Source of the DNA: Caballeronia novacaledonica
GTDB taxonomy: Bacteria > Pseudomonadota > Gammaproteobacteria > Burkholderiales > Burkholderiaceae
Assembly (NCBI RefSeq): GCF_900258035.1
Contig: NZ_OGTP01000027.1
Location: 1-64,000, forward strand
DNA length: 64,000 nucleotides
Direction: 5' to 3'
The notes below the pieces were generated by a model. It did no database searches. It had not been told where the DNA came from and was given only the letters and a program-made list of their open reading frames with translations. Of this stretch, positions 1-8,809 are shown piece by piece; positions within the stretch are counted from its first letter, which is position 1, and every line of letters starts with the position of its first letter. The position numbers and the translations under genes are program-made.

Positions 1-198
1 TAAGACAGACAAACCTTCCTCTGATACTTCGTGTGAGACTCTTGATACTTTTGCTATTGCTGCAGCGCCTAAGCACCACAACCGCACTCGCTATCAAGCG
101 CCCACACTTATCGGCTGTTAGTTTTTAAAGAGCACATCGCAAGACACTCAAACCATCACTTCCGTCTTGCGTCGCTGCATCAGCAGCAGAGAAACGAG
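1..198 (-). ncRNA. 5' leader of an rRNA operon transcribed off the left end
   Basis: Read on the minus strand, this stretch begins just after the promoter at 199-252 and contains a boxA-type antitermination signal (TGCTCTTTAAAAAC, plus-strand 121-134). It continues with sequence I recognise as typical of the Burkholderiaceae 16S rRNA leader (AACAGCCGATAAGTG just downstream of boxA). The 16S gene itself would lie beyond base 1. No coding frame fits. The identification rests on memory of related rrn leaders plus the boxA; the mature rRNA cannot be confirmed from the window. Confidence 0.72.
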
Positions 199-252
199 AT
201 TATGACGGGCCAATGACGTCATCGCAAGCCCCCTGCGCAAATTATTTTTCTG
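199..252 (-). promoter_or_regulatory. rRNA operon promoter with UP-like element
   Basis: On the minus strand there is a -35 hexamer TTGCGA (222-227), a 17-bp spacer and a -10 hexamer CATAAT (199-204), followed by a CTCGTTTCTCTGC start region. An AT-rich AAAAATAATT block (about 239-252) sits where an UP element belongs. The arrangement matches Burkholderiaceae rrn P1 promoters. It fires away from the DUF4148 gene, towards the left end. Confidence 0.75.
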
Positions 253-343
253 AAGCCGTAAAGCGCCTCGAAAGCTCAATGTCCCGACTGCGAACGCGAA
301 AAGGCATGACCTATCTTCTCGCGCCCGATGATCACCCGGCAAC

Positions 344-718
344 TCAGCTTCCGAAAAACGGCGTGCAGAATCCCGCAGGCCCGACGCAATCCGATGCCGG
401 CATCGAACCATGCTTCATCGACATCGGCGCACGCATCGAGCCGGAACCGGACGATGCGCCGCCCGCACTCGCGCCGCCGTAGGCTTCGTTCGTTGCGTTC
501 GCGTTCTGTTGTGCAGCGACCTTCGCTTCCGCAGCCTGAATATCGGCGGGATAGTTGGCCTGCTCGCCCGTGGCAGGCGAGTAGCCGGCCTGTTCGAGCT
601 GGACCAGTTCGGCCTTCACTTGTGCGCGCGTCAGCGGACCGTTCTGGCTCTGCGCGAAAACGAACGTGGGCGCAGCGACCACGGCGAGGGACACGACAAA
701 TTTGGCAATGGCGTTCAT
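344..718 (-). CDS. DUF4148 family secreted protein
   Basis: A 124-residue protein with a clear Sec signal peptide (residues 1-22, ending VFA/Q). It continues with the LTRAQVKAELVQLEQAGY segment typical of DUF4148 proteins, which are abundant small exported proteins of Burkholderiaceae with no assigned function. The C-terminal half is Ala/Gly/Ser-rich and ends in a short segment with one Cys pair. I chose the ATG at 718 because the signal peptide starts there; an upstream in-frame extension to 829 adds 37 residues without secretion features. It stands alone, upstream of the rRNA promoter on the same strand. Confidence 0.8.
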   Translation of the reverse strand: MNAIAKFVVSLAVVAAPTFVFAQSQNGPLTRAQVKAELVQLEQAGYSPATGEQANYPADIQAAEAKVAAQQNANATNEAYGGASAGGASSGSGSMRAPMSMKHGSMPASDCVGPAGFCTPFFGS

Positions 719-1082
719 GATGTTCACACTCCGACAGAAAAGGTTGAACGGATCGCATACGCGATCCACGAACCTCATCGAACGCACAGGGCCCTTGCGC
801 GGCTTCGACTCACTCGATCCCGGTTTCAAGCGTAGAGGCTTCGATTGGTAAACCCGGACACGTCGCGATCTATTCCCACGGCGAAGTGCGATTTCCGTCG
901 AACGAGTGTCGACAACAATAAGGGAGGCGCGGAGGACGAACCGGATGAGGAGTCCGGCAAGGCGCCAGCCAGCGCCCGTCCACCGCGATCAGATTGTGAC
1001 GCAAGCCGACGCGAAGATCATCGCTGCTCGCGTTGAAGATGCTTTGTCGATCCCGCAACAATGACAAGCATGCGCCCGATGC
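719..1082. other. Intergenic stretch, no gene seen
   Basis: 364 bp between the DUF4148 start and the end of the acylase gene. All six frames contain only short frames without a start signal or recognisable composition. It presumably holds the DUF4148 promoter, but I see no convincing -35/-10 pair. Confidence 0.5.
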
Positions 1083-3506
1083 TCAATGCGCGTCCGGCAC
1101 GAGATGCACGCGCTTCTCGGTCGCGGCTTCGACGGCCGCGCGCGAATACAGCAGCGGGAAGTACTGCCCGTCGAGCCACATCTGCGCGAGGTCGCGATAA
1201 TGCGGGCTATCCGGATCGCCCGACTCGCCAGGCAGATTCACCGCGCGCGAGTTGTCCCAGTTGCCGACATCGACGACCACACGAAACGATGGCCCATTGG
1301 TCTCGCGGAAATCACTCGCGCGATACGTGGATTGATTCGGCGTATAAGCGCTTCCACCCTTTCCGATCGGTCCGACATCGAGCTTCGCGCGCATATCGGC
1401 ATCGACGATATCGGCCAAAGGATGCGCGTTCAGATTCGTTTGCAGCTTGCCCCATTGCCATCGGCTTGCATCGTTTCCTTGCAGATGCCGCATCTCTTCA
1501 AAGGCATCGTGCAGGCTCGAAAGCAGCACGGCATCGCGACGGGCTTGCGCGTTGTCGCCGAAACGTGCCTCGGGATGTTCGAGCGTATCGAGCATCACGG
1601 CCGTATCGGGCGCGCCGAACGACGACGCCGCATTCTTCGGCAGCACCGCATCTTTGAACGTGCGTCCGAGATGCCGCGACAGCCACACTTCTTCGAGCGC
1701 GGCTTGCGGTGAATCCGCGTCCATGTGCGCGTCCCATCCCTTGAGCATCGCGAGCGCGGCGCGCGTGTCGTCGTCATCGCTCGAAAGCGGTGCAAGCAAT
1801 GCAACGAGCCTGCGTGCCGGAATCGAAACGATATCGTTCTGCAAGCGCTCCGAGTCTTCGATCGACACCTTGGGCAGCGACTTCAAGACTTCATCGATGC
1901 GCTGATGTCGCGACCCGTTGGTCCATTCGAAGCCGAGTTTGCGTTCGGCATACGGATAACCCGCCGGCAAGTTCATCTCATTCGACGTGGTGAAATAGCC
2001 TTGCGCGGGGTTATAGGCCGAAGGCATGGCATCGCGCGGCAAGAAGCCGGCCCATTCGTAGCGGCCATCGCCGGGTACGGGCATGAGGCCGTCCCAGTTC
2101 GGACGTATCGGCGCAAGCCCGCTCGGCACCCAGCCGATGTTGCCGTCCTTGTCCGCGAAGACCTGATTGACGGTCGGTGCGCCCCAGGTCGCGAGCGATG
2201 CCTTGAATTGCGCGTAATTCTTCGCCCGCATGTAGCGCATCGAATCGAAATACGGCGACATGCCCGGCGACAACCACGCCGTGCGCACCGCGAATGCGCG
2301 ATGCTTGCTTTCTTCCATATAGATCACGGGACCGTGACGCGTGAACAGCAGATCGGCGGCGACCGGCGGCCCGTTGCGTACCGCGAGCTGCTCGCGCACG
2401 ACGCGCATCGGCTCCCACTTGCCCTTGTAGCGATACTGCCGCGGATTCGCCGGATTCAGCTCGTACACATACAGATCTTCCTGATCGATATTGAAGATCG
2501 TGAGACCGTAAGCGATCGAACCGTTATGCCCGATCGAAATGCCCGGCGCGGAAGGCTCGCCCCCGCCGATGATATCGAGCGTCGGCGTGCTGATCTGCTG
2601 GATGTACCGAAGGCTCGGCGCGGCGTATGCGCGATGCGGATCGTTCGCCATGATCGCGCGGCCCGTCGCCGACTTCGATGGCGCGATCACCCAGTTGTTG
2701 CTGCCTTCGGTGACTTCCTCGGGGTTGTCGGCGGCGGCGATCAATGTTGTCGATGCATCCGCGCTCTTCATCGATTCCTTCGTCACGCGCACGCCTTGTG
2801 TCGCGAGCGTGAAGACCTTGAGCACGTCATCGGGAAGACATGGATCGAGGCCGGCGGGCATTTGAGCCTTCCACGGCGGCTGCAGGCCGAAGCGCACGGT
2901 ATCCGCGTCGAGCGAACTCTTGCACGCCACGCGCGCACGCGCGACTTCGCTCGTCAGATTTCGTGTGAGACCGTGACTGCGAATGCGCACGATGTCGTCG
3001 GCACTCCACTTTGCCGGCCAATAGCCGATCTTGCGAAACTCGTACGGCATGCGGTCCGGATGCGCCACGAGCCAGTCGATATACGCGTTGACACCCGCCG
3101 CGAAGCGCGTCGCGGCCGGCTTCGCATCGGGACCATAGCGCTGCCATTCGGTCGTCATGTCGCCGCGATAGAGAAAGAGCCGCGTGGCCTTGTCCTGCTC
3201 GACATACGCAGGGCCGAATACTTCCGAGAGCTCGCCGAGTCCGCGCCTGCGCCATAGATCGATTTGAAACATGCGGTCGCGCGCGGCGTTGAAGCCTTGC
3301 ACGAAGAACGCGTCGCTGTCGTTGGCTGCGAAGATATGCGGTACACCCCAGCGGTCGATCAGAATGTCCGAGGGCTGCGAGAGGCCAGCCACAGCAATGG
3401 TTTCGACTGCAGGCGCATCGGCTTGCGCGATCTTCGACGCAAGCGATCCGAAAAGCGATGCGCCGATTATCAGCGCGAGCATGTGTTGTCTTTTTCTTCC
3501 CTTCAT
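1083..3506 (-). CDS. Penicillin acylase family (S45 Ntn-hydrolase) amidase
   Basis: 807 residues, full length for the S45 family. Members are periplasmic amidohydrolases that remove acyl groups from beta-lactams, N-acyl-homoserine lactones or other amides. The N-terminus (MKGRKRQHML followed by a hydrophobic stretch to about ALA) looks like a signal peptide. The alpha-chain motif WGVPHIFA is present, and the autoprocessing junction reads EG/SNNW, placing the nucleophile serine at about residue 269, followed by the family's NDPH segment. The start at 3506 is supported by GGAG eight bases upstream; a longer frame to 3575 adds nothing. It is a single gene. The substrate is undetermined; quorum-signal acylase is one possibility. 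Confidence 0.87.
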   Translation of the reverse strand: MKGRKRQHMLALIIGASLFGSLASKIAQADAPAVETIAVAGLSQPSDILIDRWGVPHIFAANDSDAFFVQGFNAARDRMFQIDLWRRRGLGELSEVFGPAYVEQDKATRLFLYRGDMTTEWQRYGPDAKPAATRFAAGVNAYIDWLVAHPDRMPYEFRKIGYWPAKWSADDIVRIRSHGLTRNLTSEVARARVACKSSLDADTVRFGLQPPWKAQMPAGLDPCLPDDVLKVFTLATQGVRVTKESMKSADASTTLIAAADNPEEVTEGSNNWVIAPSKSATGRAIMANDPHRAYAAPSLRYIQQISTPTLDIIGGGEPSAPGISIGHNGSIAYGLTIFNIDQEDLYVYELNPANPRQYRYKGKWEPMRVVREQLAVRNGPPVAADLLFTRHGPVIYMEESKHRAFAVRTAWLSPGMSPYFDSMRYMRAKNYAQFKASLATWGAPTVNQVFADKDGNIGWVPSGLAPIRPNWDGLMPVPGDGRYEWAGFLPRDAMPSAYNPAQGYFTTSNEMNLPAGYPYAERKLGFEWTNGSRHQRIDEVLKSLPKVSIEDSERLQNDIVSIPARRLVALLAPLSSDDDDTRAALAMLKGWDAHMDADSPQAALEEVWLSRHLGRTFKDAVLPKNAASSFGAPDTAVMLDTLEHPEARFGDNAQARRDAVLLSSLHDAFEEMRHLQGNDASRWQWGKLQTNLNAHPLADIVDADMRAKLDVGPIGKGGSAYTPNQSTYRASDFRETNGPSFRVVVDVGNWDNSRAVNLPGESGDPDSPHYRDLAQMWLDGQYFPLLYSRAAVEAATEKRVHLVPDAH

Positions 3507-3701
3507 CGTGGCGTCTCCGTTTCTTATCAGGTCACTCGGATATCGCAATGTAATGCGAATACGGACGGCGCGCAAAACCGTTATAGCCGATGGGGGTTAC
3601 ATTCGGATACATCCATCCGCGTCTGCATGCGGGAAATGATGTCGAACGGGACGACGTTCATTCGTCGAATCGAGCGACGGCGCCCACAAAGGAGAAACAC
3701 G

Positions 3702-4082
3702 ATGAACAGTTCAAATCAATCGCTCGACCCGATCTCGATCGCGAAGCGCGTTTATGAAGCGTATGTCACGCAAGACCGTGACGCGATCGAAGCCATTGTC
3801 GCGGACGATTTCCACTTCACGAGCCCGCGAGACAATCGTCTCGACCGCGCGACCTATTTCGCGCGATGCTGGCCGAATTCACACGTAACGGACGACTTCA
3901 CGTTCGTCCATCTCGTACGCGACGCCGACCACGTGTTCGTCACCTACGATCTGCGCATGAAGGATGGAAGCGCGTTTCGCAACACCGAGATTCTGACGAT
4001 CCGCGACGGCAAGCTCGTCGATGCCCAGGTCTTCTTCGGATGGATGATTCCGCACGAAGCGCCAGAGGGAGGGTTTCTATAG
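3702..4082 (+). CDS. SnoaL-like / NTF2-fold protein
   Basis: 126 residues with the cone-shaped NTF2/SnoaL pattern: an N-terminal helix (IAKRVYEAYVTQDRDAIEAI), an acidic turn VADDFHFTSP, and a C-terminal strand containing EILTIRDGKLVDAQVFFGW. Such proteins are small isomerases, hydratases or ligand binders; the sequence does not say which. The ATG at 3702 is preceded by AAAGGAG at 3688-3694, which fixes the start inside a longer open frame. It is divergent from the acylase gene, so both promoters probably lie in 3507-3701. Confidence 0.75.
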   Translation: MNSSNQSLDPISIAKRVYEAYVTQDRDAIEAIVADDFHFTSPRDNRLDRATYFARCWPNSHVTDDFTFVHLVRDADHVFVTYDLRMKDGSAFRNTEILTIRDGKLVDAQVFFGWMIPHEAPEGGFL

Positions 4083-4246
4083 GACTCTTTTCGGATTGCA
4101 GATCATTCTGTGAGGCATCGTGGTATCGACCAAGACGAAACACGCGCGATGCCTGATCGCATTTCAGCATTTTGATACCGCCGTGCTCGACCTTGCAATT
4201 TTTACCTGCTTCGCTATAACGCCTTAGTAGCGCCCGCACGCGTCGC

Positions 4247-4292
4247 TTGACAGCGAGGACCGCTCTCCTTTATTGTTTGGTACACCAACCAA
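4247..4292 (+). promoter_or_regulatory. Promoter and imperfect palindromic operator of the efflux operon
   Basis: TTGACA at 4247-4252 is followed after 18 bp by TATTGT (4271-4276), a plausible sigma-70 promoter. Overlapping the expected transcription start is TTGGTACACCAA (4277-4288), an imperfect palindrome suited to a TetR-type repressor. Related efflux operons are often TetR-controlled, but no such regulator gene is nearby. The lipoprotein start codon follows at 4323. Confidence 0.5.
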
Positions 4293-4322
4293 GACCAGAT
4301 ACACCCGATCATGGAGCGCGCC

Positions 4323-5279
4323 ATGAGCCGCATCACCGGCATACCCCTTTACCTGCTTCTCGCCGCGGCACTCGCGGCGTGCTCGCATCAGGAGCGCGAC
4401 GTCTATCAGGGCTATGTTGAAGGAGAGTTCGTTTATCTCGGCTCGTCGCAATCGGGCAAGCTCGCGACCTTGTCCGTCGCGCGCGGGCAAACAGTGAAAG
4501 AGGGCACGAGCACGTTCGCGCTCGAATCCGTCGACGAAACCGCCGCGCTCGATCAGGCACAACGCCAGTTGGCCGCCGCCCAATCGCAGTTAGCAGACAT
4601 CCTCACAGGGAAACGCGCACCCGAAGTCGCTTCGGTGCGCGCGCAACTCGCGCAGGCACGCGCGAACGCCCGCAAGGCCGCGCTGCAACTGAGCCGCGAC
4701 GAAGCACAGTTCAGTGCAGGCGGCATCGCCAAGGGACAACTCGACGATTCGCGGGCCAATGCCGATGCCACGGCGGCGCAAGTGCGTGATCTCGCCGAAC
4801 AGGTCGACATCGCGCGTCTGCCCGGACGTCCTCGGCAGATCGAAGCGCAGCGCGCGCAAGTGGCCGCCGCGCAGGCGTTCGCCGTACAAGCTCAATGGAA
4901 AGTCGATCAGAAGCGCGTCGCGGCGCCGGCGGATGGACTCGTGTACGACACGCTTTATCGCGTCGGAGAATGGGTGCAGGCGGGCACGCCCGTCGTGCAG
5001 ATGTTGCCGCCGCAGAACGTGAAGGTGCGCTTCTTCGTGCCGGAAGCCGCAGTGGGCGGTCTCGCGACGGGGCGCGCCGTATCGATTCATTGCGACGGCT
5101 GCGCGGAAGATGTGCCCGCGAAGATCACCTACGTGTCGAATCAGGCGGAATACACGCCGCCTGTCATCTATAGCAACGAAAGCCGCTCGAAGCTCGTGTT
5201 CATGGTCGAGGCGCACCCTCAGCCCGCCGACGGAGCGAAGCTGCATCCCGGCCAACCGGTCGCGGTGAGGTTGCAATGA
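4323..5279 (+). CDS. HlyD-family periplasmic adaptor lipoprotein
   Basis: 318 residues: membrane-fusion (adaptor) subunit linking an inner-membrane ABC exporter to an outer-membrane channel. A lipobox LAAC puts the lipidated Cys at residue 20. A biotinyl-like half (GSSQSGKLATLSVARGQTVKEG) is followed by a long Ala/Gln-rich coiled coil (about residues 75-190), and the second half (KRVAAPADGLVYD) leads into the beta-barrel region. It resembles YbhG/YhiI-type adaptors. I prefer ATG 4323 over ATG 4311 because GGAGCG lies just before it and the signal peptide then has normal length. It overlaps the ATPase gene by ATGA. Confidence 0.88.
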   Translation: MSRITGIPLYLLLAAALAACSHQERDVYQGYVEGEFVYLGSSQSGKLATLSVARGQTVKEGTSTFALESVDETAALDQAQRQLAAAQSQLADILTGKRAPEVASVRAQLAQARANARKAALQLSRDEAQFSAGGIAKGQLDDSRANADATAAQVRDLAEQVDIARLPGRPRQIEAQRAQVAAAQAFAVQAQWKVDQKRVAAPADGLVYDTLYRVGEWVQAGTPVVQMLPPQNVKVRFFVPEAAVGGLATGRAVSIHCDGCAEDVPAKITYVSNQAEYTPPVIYSNESRSKLVFMVEAHPQPADGAKLHPGQPVAVRLQ

Positions 5280-6220
5280 ACACGCAGGACACGCCCTACG
5301 TCATCGACGTACACCTTCTCAACAAGCGCTTCGGCGACAAGCACGTCGTCAACGATGTCTCGTTGCAGGTCGGGCGCGGCGAGATCTTCGGCTTTCTCGG
5401 TCCGAACGGCAGCGGCAAGACGACCTCCATCCGCCTCATGTGCGGCCTGCTCACGCCCGATTCGGGCAGCGGCACGTGTCTCGGCTACGACATCGTGCGC
5501 GAGAGCGAAGAAATCAAGCGCAACGTCGGCTATATGACGCAACGCTTCTCGTATTGGGAAGACCTGACTATCCGCGAGAATCTCGACTTCGTCGCGCGCA
5601 TGTATCAGATGGAGAACCGCCGCGAAGCCGTGGATCACGCGCTCGAAGCGCTGGGCTTGCAGAGCCGCGCAAAGCAACTCACAGGTTCGCTTTCGGGCGG
5701 ATGGAAGCAACGCCTCGCACTGGCTGCATGCATGCTGCACGAGCCGAAATTGTTGTTGCTCGATGAACCGACTGCGGGTGTCGATCCCACCGCGCGTCGC
5801 GATTTCTGGGAAGAGCTGCATCGTCTCGCTGCGAAAGGCATCTCCGTGCTCGTCAGCACGCATTACATGGACGAAGCCGAGCGCTGTCACAAGCTCGCGT
5901 ATATCGCTTACGGGAAGCTGCTCGCGCAGGGCACGGCGAACGAAGTCATCGCGTCGCAGAATCTCGCGACGTGGAGCATTCATGGCGAGCATCTCAGCGC
6001 GCTCTCGGAACGCTTGCGCAAGACTCCCGGCATCGACCAGACGGTCGTGTTCGGCTCGTCGCTTCATGTGAGCGGCAGCGATCATGCCGCGCTCGAACAG
6101 GCCGTGCGCGATGCGACGAAAGACGGCGCAACGCACGCGGAACGCATCGAAACCGGGCTCGAAGACGTGTTCATCTATCTGATGAGTCACGCCACCGACA
6201 ACTTCAAGGTGGCCTCGTGA
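5276..6220 (+). CDS. ABC exporter ATP-binding protein (YbhF-like)
   Basis: 314 residues with one nucleotide-binding domain. Walker A is GPNGSGKT (42-49), the Q-loop region is YMTQRFSYWEDLTIRENL, the signature is LSGGWKQR and Walker B is LLLLDEPT; an H-loop (STHYMDE) follows. This is the CcmA/DrrA/YbhF class that energises ABC-2 permeases. The C-terminal 90 residues form the usual accessory domain. It starts inside the adaptor's stop codon (ATGA) and its own stop overlaps the permease start, so translation is coupled across the operon. It powers export of an unknown hydrophobic or cationic compound. Confidence 0.92.
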   Translation: MNTQDTPYVIDVHLLNKRFGDKHVVNDVSLQVGRGEIFGFLGPNGSGKTTSIRLMCGLLTPDSGSGTCLGYDIVRESEEIKRNVGYMTQRFSYWEDLTIRENLDFVARMYQMENRREAVDHALEALGLQSRAKQLTGSLSGGWKQRLALAACMLHEPKLLLLDEPTAGVDPTARRDFWEELHRLAAKGISVLVSTHYMDEAERCHKLAYIAYGKLLAQGTANEVIASQNLATWSIHGEHLSALSERLRKTPGIDQTVVFGSSLHVSGSDHAALEQAVRDATKDGATHAERIETGLEDVFIYLMSHATDNFKVAS

Positions 6221-7359
6221 GCGCGCGTGGGCGCTTCTCCATCACGCGCTGGTGGAGCATCGTGATCAAGGAGTTTCTGCAACTTCGGCGCGACCGCATC
6301 ACGTTCGGCATGATCGTCGGCTTGCCGATCGTGCAGCTCGCGCTCTTCGGCTATGCCATCAATACGGACCCGAAGCATCTGCCGACGGCCGTGATCGTCG
6401 GCGATCAAAGCGCGTTCTCGCGCAGCTTCATCGCCGCGATGGAGCATTCCGACTACTTCGATATCGTCGACACGCTGCCCGACGACGAAGCCGGCCGCCG
6501 CGCACTCGCGCAAGGCCGCGTGCTCTTCGTGCTCAACATTCCCGCCGATTTCTCGCACAAGCTGCTACGCGGCGAGCGGCCCGCGCTGCTCGTCGAAGCC
6601 GACGCGACCGATCCGAACGCGGTCAGCAAGGCGACCAGTTCACTGTCCTCGCTCGTGCAATCGGTGGCAAGCAAGGACCTCACCGGTCCGCTCGCGCGGC
6701 TGAACGGCGCGCCCGCCGCCTTCGACGTGCAGGTCCACAGCCTCTATAACCCTGAAGGCATCACGCAATACAACGTCGTGCCGGGCCTGATGGGCGTGAT
6801 CCTCACGATGACCCTCGTGATGATGACCGGCCTCGCGATGACGCGCGAACGCGAACGCGGCACGATGGAGAATCTGCTCGCGACGCCCGTGCGCCCCGTC
6901 GAAGTGATGACGGGAAAGATCGTGCCGTACGTGTTCATCGGTCTCATTCAGGCATCGATCATTCTCGCGGCCACGCGCTTCGTGTTTCACGTGCCGTTCG
7001 TCGGCAATCCCTTTGCCATCTATCTCGCCGCGCTGCTTTTCATCGCCGCGAATCTGACGGTGGGCATCACGCTGTCGTCGCTTGCGCAGAATCAGCTTCA
7101 GGCGATGCAACTGACCATGTTCTACTTCCTGCCGAACATTCTTCTTTCGGGCTTCATGTTTCCGTTCGCGGGCATGCCGGCGTGGGCGCAGTTCATCGGC
7201 AATCTTCTGCCGCTCACCTACTTCAATCGCCTCATACGCGGCATTCTGCTCAAGGGCAGCGGCTGGGCGGACCTGTGGCCTTCGGTCTGGCCGATGGCGC
7301 TGTTCACCGTCATCGTGATGGGCATTGCGCTGCGCTTCTACCGGCGCACGCTGGATTAG
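6217..7359 (+). CDS. ABC-2 type exporter permease (YbhS-like)
   Basis: 380 residues from a GTG start that overlaps the ATPase stop (GTGA). One N-terminal transmembrane helix (ITFGMIVGLPIVQLALFGYA) is followed by a large periplasmic domain of about 140 residues. Five further helices follow, with the conserved cytoplasmic segment TRERERGTMENLLATP between the second and third. The order matches ABC-2 permeases of drug and lipid exporters. Many YbhGFSR operons encode two permeases; here there is only one, so a homodimer is likely. A frame extending back to 5971 is open but overlaps the ATPase gene and is not used. Confidence 0.9.
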   Translation: MSARGRFSITRWWSIVIKEFLQLRRDRITFGMIVGLPIVQLALFGYAINTDPKHLPTAVIVGDQSAFSRSFIAAMEHSDYFDIVDTLPDDEAGRRALAQGRVLFVLNIPADFSHKLLRGERPALLVEADATDPNAVSKATSSLSSLVQSVASKDLTGPLARLNGAPAAFDVQVHSLYNPEGITQYNVVPGLMGVILTMTLVMMTGLAMTRERERGTMENLLATPVRPVEVMTGKIVPYVFIGLIQASIILAATRFVFHVPFVGNPFAIYLAALLFIAANLTVGITLSSLAQNQLQAMQLTMFYFLPNILLSGFMFPFAGMPAWAQFIGNLLPLTYFNRLIRGILLKGSGWADLWPSVWPMALFTVIVMGIALRFYRRTLD

Positions 7360-7369
7360 GGAGACGTCG

Positions 7370-8809
7370 ATGAAACCGCTTCTTCCTCTTTGCTTGCTCG
7401 TGTTATGCGGCTGCACGGTCGGCCCTGACTTTCATGCGCCCGCGCCGCCCGATTCGCAGCGCTATGTCAAGACAAGCGCGACGCCGCAACACTTTCCCGC
7501 CGCCGATCGCGCGTTGCCGCAATGGTGGACGCAGTTCGGTTCCGATGCGCTGAACCGTCTCGTCGATCGTGCATTGAACGATAGCCCCACGCTCGAGCAA
7601 TCGCGTGCGAAGCTCGTTCAAGCGCGTGAAGACTATCGCGCGCAAGCGGGCGCGACGTACTTCCCCGCCATCGACGCCTCGCTTTCCACCACGCGCCAAA
7701 AGGTCGATCCCGCCGCGTTCGGCGTGCCCATTCCGAGCCCCGGTCCCTTCACGCTCTACGATGCGTCGGTCAGTGTGTCGTACACGCTCGATATCTTCGG
7801 CGGCGAACGGCGCGCGCTCGAAGCATTGCGCGCGCAAGTGGATTACCAATCCTTCGAACTCGATGCGGCGCGTCTTTCGATCGCGGGCAATGTCGTCGCC
7901 AGCGCGATCCGGCGTGCTTCGTTGCAGCAGCAGATCACGCTCACGGAGCGCCTCGTCGATGCACAGGCGCGGCAACTGACCATCATGGAAGGCCGCCTGC
8001 AAGCGGGCGGCGTCGCGCCCTTCGATGTGCGCAGCCAGCGCACGCTGGTCGAGCAAACGCGCGCGAGTCTGCCGTCGCTCGTCACGCAACGCGAACAGGC
8101 CGATCATCGGCTTGCGGTGTTGCTCGGCGTCGAGCCGTCCGCCGCCGACTTCGATGCGATCACGCTCGATTCGCTGCATCTGCCCGACAGCGTGCCGCTC
8201 ACGCTGCCTTCGACGCTCGCACGCGAACGTCCCGACATTCGCGCATCCGAAGCCTTGCTGCACCAGGCGAGCGCGAACGTCGGCGTGGCGACGGCCGATC
8301 TCTATCCGAAGTTTTCGTTATCGGCGGGCGTGGGCAGCGAGCGCACGAACATCCACAACATGCTCGACAGCCTGAACGTATGGAATGTCGGCCTGAATCT
8401 GACGCAGCCGCTGTTTCATGGCGGCGAACTGCTTGCAAAGAAGCGTTCGGCGCAAGCGGCCTACGATGCGGCCATGCAGGCTTATCGGCAAACCGTGCTC
8501 GACGCGCTCCAGCAAGTCGCCGATAGCCTCACCGCGCTGCGAAACGATACGAGCACAGTCCAGTCGCGCGAGATCGCAGCGAGTGAAGCCCAAGCGAATC
8601 TCGATACCGCCGGCGCGCGCTTCACCGCAGGCGGCGTGAGCCGTTTCGATTTGCTCGACACGCAACGCCAGGCGCTGCAAACGCAGCTCGATTACGCGCT
8701 CGCGCAGGCGAACCGCCTTTCCGACACGGCCGCGCTTTTCCAGTCGCTCGGCGGCGCAGGCGAAGACACGAAGGCGGCGATCAAACCGGTTGCATCCGCA
8801 ACTAATTAG
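7370..8809 (+). CDS. Outer-membrane efflux lipoprotein (NodT/OprM type)
   Basis: 479 residues; lipobox LCGC gives a lipidated Cys at residue 15. The mature start TVGPDFHAP is characteristic of NodT-family outer-membrane factors. Two homologous halves follow, each with long helices and a beta-hairpin (for example YDASVSVSYTLDIFGGERRA and NVGLNLTQPLFHGGE), as expected for a trimeric TolC-like channel. The start at 7370 has GGGAGACG upstream, ten bases after the permease gene, so this is the fourth operon gene and completes a tripartite exporter. Its last codons overlap the convergent ligase gene (8802-8809). Confidence 0.92.
   Translation: MKPLLPLCLLVLCGCTVGPDFHAPAPPDSQRYVKTSATPQHFPAADRALPQWWTQFGSDALNRLVDRALNDSPTLEQSRAKLVQAREDYRAQAGATYFPAIDASLSTTRQKVDPAAFGVPIPSPGPFTLYDASVSVSYTLDIFGGERRALEALRAQVDYQSFELDAARLSIAGNVVASAIRRASLQQQITLTERLVDAQARQLTIMEGRLQAGGVAPFDVRSQRTLVEQTRASLPSLVTQREQADHRLAVLLGVEPSAADFDAITLDSLHLPDSVPLTLPSTLARERPDIRASEALLHQASANVGVATADLYPKFSLSAGVGSERTNIHNMLDSLNVWNVGLNLTQPLFHGGELLAKKRSAQAAYDAAMQAYRQTVLDALQQVADSLTALRNDTSTVQSREIAASEAQANLDTAGARFTAGGVSRFDLLDTQRQALQTQLDYALAQANRLSDTAALFQSLGGAGEDTKAAIKPVASATN

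Noticed and set aside
1725..3257. A 510-codon plus-strand frame
   Set aside because: Fully antisense to the penicillin acylase gene, with Arg/His-rich composition and no domain.
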